A DNA stretch of 64,000 nucleotides from Crossaster papposus (lineage: Eukaryota > Echinodermata > Asteroidea > Velatida > Solasteridae): NCBI GenBank assembly GCA_037893245.1, contig JBAIAA010000606.1, forward strand, positions 1,714,347 through 1,778,346, written 5' to 3'. Below, piece by piece: positions 25,956-38,837 of this stretch. How positions within the stretch are numbered: the first letter of the stretch is position 1; each line of letters starts with the position of its first letter. The notes under the pieces are model-generated. The model did not search any database and was not told the origin of the DNA. It worked only from the letters and a program-made list of their open reading frames with translations. Both the position numbers and the translations under genes were made by a program.

Positions 25956-28900
25956 TATGTAAAGGGAAAGAAGTGTGCATAAGAAATATGTAAAGGGAAA
26001 GAAGTGTGCATAAGAAATATGTAAAGGGAAAGAAGTGTGCATAAGAAATATGTAAAGGGAAAGAAGTGTGCATAAGAAATATGTAAAGGGAAAGAAGTGT
26101 GCATAAGAAATATGTAAAGGGAAAGAAGTGTGCATAAGAAATATGTAAAGGGAAAGAAGTGTGCATAAGAAATATGTAAAGGGAAAGAAGTGTGCATAAG
26201 AAATATGTAAAGGGAAAGAAGTGTGCATAAGAAATATGTAAAGGGAAAGAAGTGTGCATAAGAAATATGTAAAGGGAAAGAAGTGTGCATAAGAAATATG
26301 TAAAGGGAAAGAAGTGTGCATAAGAAATATGTAAAGGGAAAGAAGTGTGCATAAGAAATATGTAAAGGGAAAGAAGTGTGCATAAGAAATATGTAAAGGG
26401 AAAGAAGTGTGCATAAGAAATATGTAAAGGGAAAGAAGTGTGCATAAGAAATATGTAAAGGGAAAGAAGTGTGCATAAGAAATATGTAAAGGGAAAGAAG
26501 TGTGCATAAGAAATATGTAAAGGGAAAGAAGTGTGCATAAGAAATATGTAAAGGGAAAGAAGTGTGCATAAGAAATATGTAAAGGGAAAGAAGTGTGCAT
26601 AAGAAATATGTAAAGGGAAAGAAGTGTGCATAAGAAATATGTAAAGGGAAAGAAGTGTGCATAAGAAATATGTAAAGGGAAAGAAGTGTGCATAAGAAAT
26701 ATGTAAAGGGAAAGAAGTGTGCATAAGAAATATGTAAAGGGAAAGAAGTGTGCATAAGAAATATGTAAAGGGAAAGAAGTGTGCATAAGAAATATGTAAA
26801 GGGAAAGAAGTGTGCATAAGAAATATGTAAAGGGAAAGAAGTGTGCATAAGAAATATGTAAAGGGAAAGAAGTGTGCATAAGAAATATGTAAAGGGAAAG
26901 AAGTGTGCATAAGAAATATGTAAAGGGAAAGAAGTGTGCATAAGAAATATGTAAAGGGAAAGAAGTGTGCATAAGAAATATGTAAAGGGAAAGAAGTGTG
27001 CATAAGAAATATGTAAAGGGAAAGAAGTGTGCATAAGAAATATGTAAAGGGAAAGAAGTGTGCATAAGAAATATGTAAAGGGAAAGAAGTGTGCATAAGA
27101 AATATGTAAAGGGAAAGAAGTGTGCATAAGAAATATGTAAAGGGAAAGAAGTGTGCATAAGAAATATGTAAAGGGAAAGAAGTGTGCATAAGAAATATGT
27201 AAAGGGAAAGAAGTGTGCATAAGAAATATGTAAAGGGAAAGAAGTGTGCATAAGAAATATGTAAAGGGAAAGAAGTGTGCATAAGAAATATGTAAAGGGA
27301 AAGAAGTGTGCATAAGAAATATGTAAAGGGAAAGAAGTGTGCATAAGAAATATGTAAAGGGAAAGAAGTGTGCATAAGAAATATGTAAAGGGAAAGAAGT
27401 GTGCATAAGAAATATGTAAAGGGAAAGAAGTGTGCATAAGAAATATGTAAAGGGAAAGAAGTGTGCATAAGAAATATGTAAAGGGAAAGAAGTGTGCATA
27501 AGAAATATGTAAAGGGAAAGAAGTGTGCATAAGAAATATGTAAAGGGAAAGAAGTGTGCATAAGAAATATGTAAAGGGAAAGAAGTGTGCATAAGAAATA
27601 TGTAAAGGGAAAGAAGTGTGCATAAGAAATATGTAAAGGGAAAGAAGTGTGCATAAGAAATATGTAAAGGGAAAGAAGTGTGCATAAGAAATATGTAAAG
27701 GGAAAGAAGTGTGCATAAGAAATATGTAAAGGGAAAGAAGTGTGCATAAGAAATATGTAAAGGGAAAGAAGTGTGCATAAGAAATATGTAAAGGGAAAGA
27801 AGTGTGCATAAGAAATATGTAAAGGGAAAGAAGTGTGCATAAGAAATATGTAAAGGGAAAGAAGTGTGCATAAGAAATAAGAAGTGCATAAGAAATATGT
27901 AAAGGGAAAGAAGTGTGCATAAGAAATATGTAAAGGGAAAGAAGTGTGCATAAGAAATATGTAAAGGGAAAGAAGTGTGCATAAGAAATATGTAAAGGGA
28001 AAGAAGTGTGCATAAGAAATATGTAAAGGGAAAGAAGTGTGCATAAGAAATATGTAAAGGGAAAGAAGTGTGCATAAGAAATATGTAAAGGGAAAGAAGT
28101 GTGCATAAGAAATATGTAAAGGGAAAGAAGTGTGCATAAGAAATATGTAAAGGGAAAGAAGTGTGCATAAGAAATATGTAAAGGGAAAGAAGTGTGCATA
28201 AGAAATATGTAAAGGGAAAGAAGTGTGCATAAGAAATATGTAAAGGGAAAGAAGTGTGCATAAGAAATATGTAAAGGGAAAGAAGTGTGCATAAGAAATA
28301 TGTAAAGGGAAAGAAGTGTGCATAAGAAATATGTAAAGGGAAAGAAGTGTGCATAAGAAATATGTAAAGGGAAAGAAGTGTGCATAAGAAATATGTAAAG
28401 GGAAAGAAGTGTGCATAAGAAATATGTAAAGGGAAAGAAGTGTGCATAAGAAATATGTAAAGGGAAAGAAGTGTGCATAAGAAATATGTAAAGGGAAAGA
28501 AGTGTGCATAAGAAATATGTAAAGGGAAAGAAGTGTGCATAAGAAATATGTAAAGGGAAAGAAGTGTGCATAAGAAATATGTAAAGGGAAAGAAGTGTGC
28601 ATAAGAAATATGTAAAGGGAAAGAAGTGTGCATAAGAAATATGTAAAGGGAAAGAAGTGTGCATAAGAAATATGTAAAGGGAAAGAAGTGTGCATAAGAA
28701 ATATGTAAAGGGAAAGAAGTGTGCATAAGAAATATGTAAAGGGAAAGAAGTGTGCATAAGAAATATGTAAAGGGAAAGAAGTGTGCATAAGAAATATGTA
28801 AAGGGAAAGAAGTGTGCATAAGAAATATGTAAAGGGAAAGAAGTGTGCATAAGAAATATGTAAAGGGAAAGAAGTGTGCATAAGAAATATGTAAAGGGAA

Positions 28901-31900
28901 AGAAGTGTGCATAAGAAATATGTAAAGGGAAAGAAGTGTGCATAAGAAATATGTAAAGGGAAAGAAGTGTGCATAAGAAATATGTAAAGGGAAAGAAGTG
29001 TGCATAAGAAATATGTAAAGGGAAAGAAGTGTGCATAAGAAATATGTAAAGGGAAAGAAGTGTGCATAAGAAATATGTAAAGGGAAAGAAGTGTGCATAA
29101 GAAATATGTAAAGGGAAAGAAGTGTGCATAAGAAATATGTAAAGGGAAAGAAGTGTGCATAAGAAATATGTAAAGGGAAAGAAGTGTGCATAAGAAATAT
29201 GTAAAGGGAAAGAAGTGTGCATAAGAAATATGTAAAGGGAAAGAAGTGTGCATAAGAAATATGTAAAGGGAAAGAAGTGTGCATAAGAAATATGTAAAGG
29301 GAAAGAAGTGTGCATAAGAAATATGTAAAGGGAAAGAAGTGTGCATAAGAAATATGTAAAGGGAAAGAAGTGTGCATAAGAAATATGTAAAGGGAAAGAA
29401 GTGTGCATAAGAAATATGTAAAGGGAAAGAAGTGTGCATAAGAAATATGTAAAGGGAAAGAAGTGTGCATAAGAAATATGTAAAGGGAAAGAAGTGTGCA
29501 TAAGAAATATGTAAAGGGAAAGAAGTGTGCATAAGAAATATGTAAAGGGAAAGAAGTGTGCATAAGAAATATGTAAAGGGAAAGAAGTGTGCATAAGAAA
29601 TATGTAAAGGGAAAGAAGTGTGCATAAGAAATATGTAAAGGGAAAGAAGTGTGCATAAGAAATATGTAAAGGGAAAGAAGTGTGCATAAGAAATATGTAA
29701 AGGGAAAGAAGTGTGCATAAGAAATATGTAAAGGGAAAGAAGTGTGCATAAGAAATATGTAAAGGGAAAGAAGTGTGCATAAGAAATATGTAAAGGGAAA
29801 GAAGTGTGCATAAGAAATATGTAAAGGGAAAGAAGTGTGCATAAGAAATATGTAAAGGGAAAGAAGTGTGCATAAGAAATATGTAAAGGGAAAGAAGTGT
29901 GCATAAGAAATATGTAAAGGGAAAGAAGTGTGCATAAGAAATATGTAAAGGGAAAGAAGTGTGCATAAGAAATATGTAAAGGGAAAGAAGTGTGCATAAG
30001 AAATATGTAAAGGGAAAGAAGTGTGCATAAGAAATATGTAAAGGGAAAGAAGTGTGCATAAGAAATATGTAAAGGGAAAGAAGTGTGCATAAGAAATATG
30101 TAAAGGGAAAGAAGTGTGCATAAGAAATATGTAAAGGGAAAGAAGTGTGCATAAGAAATATGTAAAGGGAAAGAAGTGTGCATAAGAAATATGTAAAGGG
30201 AAAGAAGTGTGCATAAGAAATATGTAAAGGGAAAGAAGTGTGCATAAGAAATATGTAAAGGGAAAGAAGTGTGCATAAGAAATATGTAAAGGGAAAGAAG
30301 TGTGCATAAGAAATATGTAAAGGGAAAGAAGTGTGCATAAGAAATATGTAAAGGGAAAGAAGTGTGCATAAGAAATATGTAAAGGGAAAGAAGTGTGCAT
30401 AAGAAATATGTAAAGGGAAAGAAGTGTGCATAAGAAATATGTAAAGGGAAAGAAGTGTGCATAAGAAATATGTAAAGGGAAAGAAGTGTGCATAAGAAAT
30501 ATGTAAAGGGAAAGAAGTGTGCATAAGAAATATGTAAAGGGAAAGAAGTGTGCATAAGAAATATGTAAAGGGAAAGAAGTGTGCATAAGAAATATGTAAA
30601 GGGAAAGAAGTGTGCATAAGAAATATGTAAAGGGAAAGAAGTGTGCATAAGAAATATGTAAAGGGAAAGAAGTGTGCATAAGAAATATGTAAAGGGAAAG
30701 AAGTGTGCATAAGAAATATGTAAAGGGAAAGAAGTGTGCATAAGAAATATGTAAAGGGAAAGAAGTGTGCATAAGAAATATGTAAAGGGAAAGAAGTGTG
30801 CATAAGAAATATGTAAAGGGAAAGAAGTGTGCATAAGAAATATGTAAAGGGAAAGAAGTGTGCATAAGAAATATGTAAAGGGAAAGAAGTGTGCATAAGA
30901 AATATGTAAAGGGAAAGAAGTGTGCATAAGAAATATGTAAAGGGAAAGAAGTGTGCATAAGAAATATGTAAAGGGAAAGAAGTGTGCATAAGAAATATGT
31001 AAAGGGAAAGAAGTGTGCATAAGAAATATGTAAAGGGAAAGAAGTGTGCATAAGAAATATGTAAAGGGAAAGAAGTGTGCATAAGAAATATGTAAAGGGA
31101 AAGAAGTGTGCATAAGAAATATGTAAAGGGAAAGAAGTGTGCATAAGAAATATGTAAAGGGAAAGAAGTGTGCATAAGAAATATGTAAAGGGAAAGAAGT
31201 GTGCATAAGAAATATGTAAAGGGAAAGAAGTGTGCATAAGAAATATGTAAAGGGAAAGAAGTGTGCATAAGAAATATGTAAAGGGAAAGAAGTGTGCATA
31301 AGAAATATGTAAAGGGAAAGAAGTGTGCATAAGAAATATGTAAAGGGAAAGAAGTGTGCATAAGAAATATGTAAAGGGAAAGAAGTGTGCATAAGAAATA
31401 TGTAAAGGGAAAGAAGTGTGCATAAGAAATATGTAAAGGGAAAGAAGTGTGCATAAGAAATATGTAAAGGGAAAGAAGTGTGCATAAGAAATATGTAAAG
31501 GGAAAGAAGTGTGCATAAGAAATATGTAAAGGGAAAGAAGTGTGCATAAGAAATATGTAAAGGGAAAGAAGTGTGCATAAGAAATATGTAAAGGGAAAGA
31601 AGTGTGCATAAGAAATATGTAAAGGGAAAGAAGTGTGCATAAGAAATATGTAAAGGGAAAGAAGTGTGCATAAGAAATATGTAAAGGGAAAGAAGTGTGC
31701 ATAAGAAATATGTAAAGGGAAAGAAGTGTGCATAAGAAATATGTAAAGGGAAAGAAGTGTGCATAAGAAATATGTAAAGGGAAAGAAGTGTGCATAAGAA
31801 ATATGTAAAGGGAAAGAAGTGTGCATAAGAAATATGTAAAGGGAAAGAAGTGTGCATAAGAAATATGTAAAGGGAAAGAAGTGTGCATAAGAAATATGTA

Positions 31901-33901
31901 AAGGGAAAGAAGTGTGCATAAGAAATATGTAAAGGGAAAGAAGTGTGCATAAGAAATATGTAAAGGGAAAGAAGTGTGCATAAGAAATATGTAAAGGGAA
32001 AGAAGTGTGCATAAGAAATATGTAAAGGGAAAGAAGTGTGCATAAGAAATATGTAAAGGGAAAGAAGTGTGCATAAGAAATATGTAAAGGGAAAGAAGTG
32101 TGCATAAGAAATATGTAAAGGGAAAGAAGTGTGCATAAGAAATATGTAAAGGGAAAGAAGTGTGCATAAGAAATATGTAAAGGGAAAGAAGTGTGCATAA
32201 GAAATATGTAAAGGGAAAGAAGTGTGCATAAGAAATATGTAAAGGGAAAGAAGTGTGCATAAGAAATATGTAAAGGGAAAGAAGTGTGCATAAGAAATAT
32301 GTAAAGGGAAAGAAGTGTGCATAAGAAATATGTAAAGGGAAAGAAGTGTGCATAAGAAATATGTAAAGGGAAAGAAGTGTGCATAAGAAATATGTAAAGG
32401 GAAAGAAGTGTGCATAAGAAATATGTAAAGGGAAAGAAGTGTGCATAAGAAATATGTAAAGGGAAAGAAGTGTGCATAAGAAATATGTAAAGGGAAAGAA
32501 GTGTGCATAAGAAATATGTAAAGGGAAAGAAGTGTGCATAAGAAATATGTAAAGGGAAAGAAGTGTGCATAAGAAATATGTAAAGGGAAAGAAGTGTGCA
32601 TAAGAAATATGTAAAGGGAAAGAAGTGTGCATAAGAAATATGTAAAGGGAAAGAAGTGTGCATAAGAAATATGTAAAGGGAAAGAAGTGTGCATAAGAAA
32701 TATGTAAAGGGAAAGAAGTGTGCATAAGAAATATGTAAAGGGAAAGAAGTGTGCATAAGAAATATGTAAAGGGAAAGAAGTGTGCATAAGAAATATGTAA
32801 AGGGAAAGAAGTGTGCATAAGAAATATGTAAAGGGAAAGAAGTGTGCATAAGAAATATGTAAAGGGAAAGAAGTGTGCATAAGAAATATGTAAAGGGAAA
32901 GAAGTGTGCATAAGAAATATGTAAAGGGAAAGAAGTGTGCATAAGAAATATGTAAAGGGAAAGAAGTGTGCATAAGAAATATGTAAAGGGAAAGAAGTGT
33001 GCATAAGAAATATGTAAAGGGAAAGAAGTGTGCATAAGAAATATGTAAAGGGAAAGAAGTGTGCATAAGAAATATGTAAAGGGAAAGAAGTGTGCATAAG
33101 AAATATGTAAAGGGAAAGAAGTGTGCATAAGAAATATGTAAAGGGAAAGAAGTGTGCATAAGAAATATGTAAAGGGAAAGAAGTGTGCATAAGAAATATG
33201 TAAAGGGAAAGAAGTGTGCATAAGAAATATGTAAAGGGAAAGAAGTGTGCATAAGAAATATGTAAAGGGAAAGAAGTGTGCATAAGAAATATGTAAAGGG
33301 AAAGAAGTGTGCATAAGAAATATGTAAAGGGAAAGAAGTGTGCATAAGAAATATGTAAAGGGAAAGAAGTGTGCATAAGAAATATGTAAAGGGAAAGAAG
33401 TGTGCATAAGAAATATGTAAAGGGAAAGAAGTGTGCATAAGAAATATGTAAAGGGAAAGAAGTGTGCATAAGAAATATGTAAAGGGAAAGAAGTGTGCAT
33501 AAGAAATATGTAAAGGGAAAGAAGTGTGCATAAGAAATATGTAAAGGGAAAGAAGTGTGCATAAGAAATATGTAAAGGGAAAGAAGTGTGCATAAGAAAT
33601 ATGTAAAGGGAAAGAAGTGTGCATAAGAAATATGTAAAGGGAAAGAAGTGTGCATAAGAAATATGTAAAGGGAAAGAAGTGTGCATAAGAAATATGTAAA
33701 GGGAAAGAAGTGTGCATAAGAAATATGTAAAGGGAAAGAAGTGTGCATAAGAAATATGTAAAGGGAAAGAAGTGTGCATAAGAAATATGTAAAGGGAAAG
33801 AAGTGTGCATAAGAAATATGTAAAGGGAAAGAAGTGTGCATAAGAAATATGTAAAGGGAAAGAAGTGTGCATAAGAAATATGTAAAGGGAAAGAAGTGTG
33901 C
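25956..33901 (+). repeat. Homogeneous block 2 (about 256 monomers, one short unit)
   Basis: About 7.9 kb of apparently exact consensus monomers. The only departure I can find is the truncated unit at about 27,879-27,890. No insert and no substitution variants were seen. The block ends at 33,901, where indels begin. Confidence 0.85.
27871..27895 (+). repeat. Truncated 18-bp monomer
   Basis: TAAGAAAT is followed directly by AAGAAGTGCATAAG. Compared with consensus, 13 bp are missing around monomer positions 19-31 and one GT of GTGTG. It is the single phase break in about 7.9 kb of perfect array, shifting register by 18 bp. It could be a real deletion by slippage or a junction between two assembled pieces. 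Confidence 0.85.
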
Positions 33902-35350
33902 TATAAAAAATATGTAAAGGGAAAGAAGTGTGCATAAAAAAATATGTAAAAGGAAAGAAGTGTGCATAAGAAATATGTAAAGGGAAAGAAGTGTGCATAA
34001 TAAATATGTAAAGGGAAAGAAGTGTGCATAAGAAATATGTAAAGGGAAAGAAGTGTGCATAAGAAATATGTAAAGGGAAAGAAGTGTGCATAAGAAATAT
34101 GTAAAGGGAAAGAAGTGTGCATAAGAAATATGTAAAGGGAAAGAAGTGTGCATAAGAAATATGTAAAGGGAAAGGAGTGTGCATAAGAAATATGTAAAGG
34201 GAAAGAAGTGTGCATAAGAAATATGTAAAGGGAAAGAAGTGTGCATAAGAAATATGTAAAGGTAAAGAAGTATGCATAAGAAATATGTAAAGGGAAAGAA
34301 GTGTGCATAAGAAATATGTAAAGGGAAAGAAGTGTGCATAATAAATATGTAAAGGGAAAGAAGTGTGCATAAGAAATATGTAAAGGGAAAGAAGTGTGCA
34401 TAGGAAATATGTAAAGGGAAAGAGTAGTGCATAGGAAATATGTAAAGGAAAGAAGTGTGCATAAGAAATATGTAAAGGGAAAGAAGTGTGCATAAGAAAT
34501 ATGTAAAGGGAAAGAAGTGTGCATAAGAAATATGTAAGGGAAAGAAGTGTGCATAAGAAATATGTAAAGGGAAAGAAGTGTGCATAAGAAATATGTAAAG
34601 GGAAAGAAGTGTGCATAAGAAATATGTAACAGGGAAAGAAGTGTGCATAAGAAATATGTAAAGGGAAAGAAGTGTGCATAAGAAATATGTAAAGGGAAAG
34701 AAGTGTGCATAAGAAATATGTAAAGGGAAAGAAGTGTGCATATGAAATATGTAAAGGGAAAGAAGTGTGCATAAGAAATATGTAAAGGGAAAGAAGTGTG
34801 CATAAGAAATATGTAAAGGGAAAGAAGTGTGCATAAGAAATATGTAAAGGAACGAAGTGTGCATAAGAAATATGTAAAAGGAAAGAAGTGTGCATAAGAA
34901 ATATGTAAAGGGAAAGAAGTGTGCATAAGAAATATGTAATGGGAAAGAAGTGTGCATAAGAAATATGTAAAGGGAAAGAAGTGTGGCATAAGAAATATGT
35001 AAAGGGAAAGAAGTGTGCATAAGAAATATGTAAAGGGAAAGAAGTGTGCATAAGAAATATGTAAAGGGAAAGAAGTGTGCATAAGAAATATGTAAAGGGA
35101 AAGAAGTGTGCATAAGAAATATGTAAAGGGAAAGAAGTGTGCATAAGAAATATGTAAAGGGAAAGAAGTGTGCATAAGAAATATGTAAAGGGAAAGAAGT
35201 GTGCATATAAAAAAATATGTAAAGGGAAAGAAGTGTGCATAAGAAATATGTAAAGGGAAAGAAGTGTGCATAAGAAATATGTAAAGGGAAAGAAGTGTGC
35301 ATAATAAATATGTAAAGGGAAAGAAGTGTGCATAAGAAATAGGTAAAGGG
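33902..35350 (+). repeat. Indel-rich, noisy segment of the higher-order repeat
   Basis: Single-base gains and losses are concentrated here: CTATAAAAAATATG (33,901), CATAAAAAAATATG (about 33,937), GAGTAGTGCATAGG (about 34,422), TAAAGGAAAG (34,445), GTAAGGGAAAG (34,536), GTAACAGGG (34,627), GTGTGGCATA (34,982), CATATAAAAAAATATG (35,205) and AATAGGTAAAG (35,339). Some variants match the clean higher-order repeat downstream: AACGAAG at 34,851 is followed 86 bp later by TAATGGG (34,937), exactly as at 36,126 and 36,212. So this is probably a poorly resolved or degenerate copy of that repeat, not a new sequence. Confidence 0.8.
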
Positions 35351-36125
35351 AAAGAAGTGTGCATAAGAAATATGTAAAGGGAAAGAAGTGTGCATAAGAA
35401 ATATGTAAAGGGAAAGAAGTGTGCATAAGAAATATGTAAAGGGAAAGAAGTGTGCATAAGAAATATGTAAAGGGAAAGGAGTGTGCATAAGAAATATGTA
35501 AAGGGAAAGAAGTGTGCATAAGAAATATGTAAAGGGAAAGAAGTGTGCATAAGAAATATGTAAAGGGAAAGAAGTGTGCATAAGAAATATGTAAAGGGAA
35601 AGAAGTGTGCATAAGAAATATGTAAAGGGAAAGAAGTGTGCATAAGAAATATGTAAAGGGAAAGAAGTGTGCATAAGAAATATGTAAAGGGAAAGAAGTG
35701 TGCATAGGAAATATGTAAAGGGAAAGAAGTGTGCATAAGAAATATGTAAAGGGAAAGAAGTGTGCATAAGAAATATGTAAAGGGAAAGAAGTGTGCATAA
35801 GAAATATGTAAAGGGAAAGAAGTGTGCATAAGAAATATGTAAAGGGAAAGAAGTGTGCATAAGAAATATGTAAAGGGAAAGAAGTGTGCATAAGAAATAT
35901 GTAAAGGGAAAGAAGTGTGCATAAGAAATATGTAAAGGGAAAGAAGTGTGCATACGAAATATGTAAAGGGAAAGAAGTGTGCATAAGAAATATGTAAAGG
36001 GAAAGAAGTGTGCATAAGAAATATGTAAAGGGAAAGAAGTGTGCATAAGAAATATGTAAAGGGAAAGAAGTGTGCATAAGAAATATGTAAAGGGAAAGAA
36101 GTGTGCATAAGAAATATGTAAAGGG

Positions 36126-36700
36126 AACGAAGTGTGCATAAGAAATATGTAAAGGGAAAGAAGTGTGCATAAGAAATATGTAAAGGGAAAGAAGTGTGCA
36201 TAAGAAATATGTAATGGGAAAGAAGTGTGCATAAGAAATATGTAAAGGGAAAGAAGTGTGCATAAGAAATATGTAAAGGGAAAGAAGTGTGCATAAGAAA
36301 TATGTAAAGGGAAAGAAGTGTGCATAAGAAATATGTAAAGGGAAAGAAGTGTGCATAAGAAATATGTAAAGGGAAAGAAGTGTGCATAAGAAATATGTAA
36401 AGGGAAAGAAGTGTGCATAAGAAATATGTAAAGGGAAAGAAGTGTGCATAAGAAATATGTAAAGGGAAAGAAGTGTGCATAAGAAATATGTAAAGGGAAA
36501 GAAGTGTGCATAAGAAATATGTAAAGGGAAAGAAGTGTGCATAAGAAATATGTAAAGGGAAAGAAGTGTGCATAAGAAATATGTAAAGGGAACGAAGTGT
36601 GCATAAGAAATATGTAAAGGGAAAGAAGTGTGCATAAGAAATATGTAAAGGGAAAGAAGTGTGCATAAGAAATATGTAATGGGAAAGAAGTGTGCATAAG
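36126..36700 (+). repeat. 465-bp sub-repeat (15-mer) marked by AACGAAG and TAATGGG
   Basis: AACGAAG followed 86 bp later by TAATGGG occurs at 36,126/36,212 and again at 36,591/36,677, 465 bp or 15 monomers apart. The same 465-bp spacing of AACGA is seen at 42,779 and 43,244 and at 46,338 and 46,803, so a 15-mer duplication is nested inside the 6,653-bp unit. Confidence 0.8.
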
Positions 36701-37479
36701 AAATATGTAAAGGGAAAGAAGTGTGCATAAGAAATATGTAAAGGGAAAGAAGTGTGCATAAGAAATATGTAAAGGGAAAGAAGTGTGCATAAGAAATATG
36801 TAAAGGGAAAGAAGTGTGCATAAGAAATATGTAAAGGGAAAGAAGTGTGCATAAGAAATATGTAAAGGGAAAGAAGTGTGCATAAGAAATATGTAAAGGG
36901 AAAGAAGTGTGCATAAGAAATATGTAAAGGGAAAGAAGTGTGCATAAGAAATATGTAAAGGGAAAGAAGTGTGAATAAGAAATATGTAAAGGGAAAGAAG
37001 TGTGCATAAGAAATATGTAAAGGGAAAGAAGTGTGCATAAGAAATATGTAAAGGGAAAGAAGTGTGCATAAGAAATATGTAAAGGGAAAGAAGTGTGCAT
37101 AAGAAATATGTAAAGGGAAAGAAGTGTGCATAAGAAATATGTAAAGGGAAAGAAGTGTGCATAAGAAATATGTAAAGGGAAAGAAGTGTGCATAAGAAAT
37201 ATGTAAAGGGAAAGAAGTGTGCATAAGAAATATGTAAAGGGAAAGAAGTGTGCATAATAAATATGTAAAGGGAAAGAAGTGTGCATAAGAAATATGTAAA
37301 GGGAAAGAAGTGTGCATAATAAATATGTAAAGGGAAAGAAGTGTGCATAAGAAATATGTAAAGGGAAAGAAGTGTGCATAAGAAATATGTAAAGGGAAAG
37401 AAGTGTGCATAAGAAATATGTAAAGGGAAAGAAGTGTGCATAAGAAATATGTAAAGAGAAAGAAGTGTGCATAAGAAAT

Positions 37480-37680
37480 AAACACATGATGTGGGAACAA
37501 GCCCTCGAGTTAAATATGTAAAGGGAAAGAAGTGTGCATAAGAAATAAACACATGATGTGGGAACAAGCCCTCGAGTTAAATATGTAAAGGGAAAGAAGT
37601 GTGCATAAGAAATATGTAAAGGGAAAGAAGTGTGCATAAGAAATAAACACATGATGTGGGAACAAGCCCTCGAGTTAAAT
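37480..37680 (+). repeat. Insert triplet 1
   Basis: Inserts at 37,480-37,515, 37,547-37,582 and 37,645-37,680, with steps of 67 and then 98 bp (one, then two monomers between inserts). The entering monomer has AAAGAG. A GCGCAT variant follows 50 bp after the last insert and GTGAATAAG about 80 bp after it. Confidence 0.95.
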
Positions 37681-38703
37681 ATGTAAAGGGAAAGAAGTGT
37701 GCATAAGAAATATGTAAAGGGAAAGAAGTGCGCATAAGAAATATGTAAAGGGAAAGAAGTGTGAATAAGAAATATGTAAAGGGAAAGAAGTGTGCATAAG
37801 AAATATGTAAACGGAAAGAAGTGTGCATAAGAAATATGTAAAGGGAAAGAGGTGTGCATAAGAAATATGTAAAGGGAAAGAAGTGTGCATAAGAAATATG
37901 TAAAGGGAAAGAAGTGTGCATAAGAAATATGTAAAGGGAAAGAAGTGTGCATAAGAAATATGTAAAGGGAAAGAAGTGTGCATAAGAAATATGTAAAGGG
38001 AAAGAAGTGTGCATAAGAAATATGTAAAGGGAAAGAAGTGTGCATAAGAAATATGTAAAGGGAAAGAAGTGTGCATAAGAAATATGTAAAGGGAAAGAAG
38101 TGTGCATAAGAAAAATGTAAAGGGAAAGAAGTGTGCATAAGAAATATGTAAAGGGAAAGAAGTGTGCATAAGAAATATGTAAAGGGAAAGAAGTGTGCAT
38201 AAGAAATATGTAAAGGGAAAGAAGTGTGCATAAGAAATATGTAAAGGGAAAGAAGTGTGCATAAGAAATATGTAAAGGGAAAGAAGTGTGCATAAGAAAT
38301 ATGTAAAGGGAAAGAAGTGTGCATAAGAAATATGTAAAGGGAAAGAAGTGTGCATAAGAAATATGTAAAGGGAAAGAAGTGTGCATAAGAAATATGTAAA
38401 GGGAAAGAAGTGTGCATAAGAAATATGTAAAGGGAAAGAAGTGTGCATAAGAAATATGTAAAGGGAAAGAAGTGTGCATAAGAAATATGTAAAGGGAAAG
38501 AAGTGTGCATAAGAAAAATGTAAAGGGAAAGAAGTGTGCATAAGAAATATGTAAATGGAAAGATGTGTGCATAAGAAATATGTAAAGGGAAAGAAGTGTG
38601 CATAAGAAATATGTAAAGGGAAAGAAGTGTGCATAAGAAATATGTAAAGGGAAAGAAGTGTGCATAAGAAATATGTAAAGGGAAAGAAGTGTGCATAAGA
38701 AAT

Positions 38704-38837
38704 AAACACATGATGTGGGAACAAGCCCTCGAGTTAAATATGTAAAGGGAAAGAAGTGTGCATAAGAAATATGTAAAGGGAAAGAAGTGTGCATAAGAAA
38801 TAAACACATGATGTGGGAACAAGCCCTCGAGTTAAAT
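38704..38837 (+). repeat. Insert pair 5 (98-bp spacing)
   Basis: Inserts at 38,704-38,739 and 38,802-38,837, two monomers apart. Downstream come GAAGTATGCATTAG and then GCGCAT 50 bp after the insert, as after the triplets. This pair therefore looks like a triplet that lacks its first 67-bp unit. Confidence 0.95.

Noticed and set aside
16683..38822. Very long minus-strand reading frames (up to about 7,400 codons; others at 15,470-37,567, 45,485-63,910 and 47,944-63,972)
   Set aside because: They are a by-product of a stop-free 31-bp repeat: all three frames are open over the same DNA and give the same 31-residue cycle, the ends coincide with inserts, and there is no non-repetitive coding sequence, start context or codon bias. 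They are not annotated as CDS.
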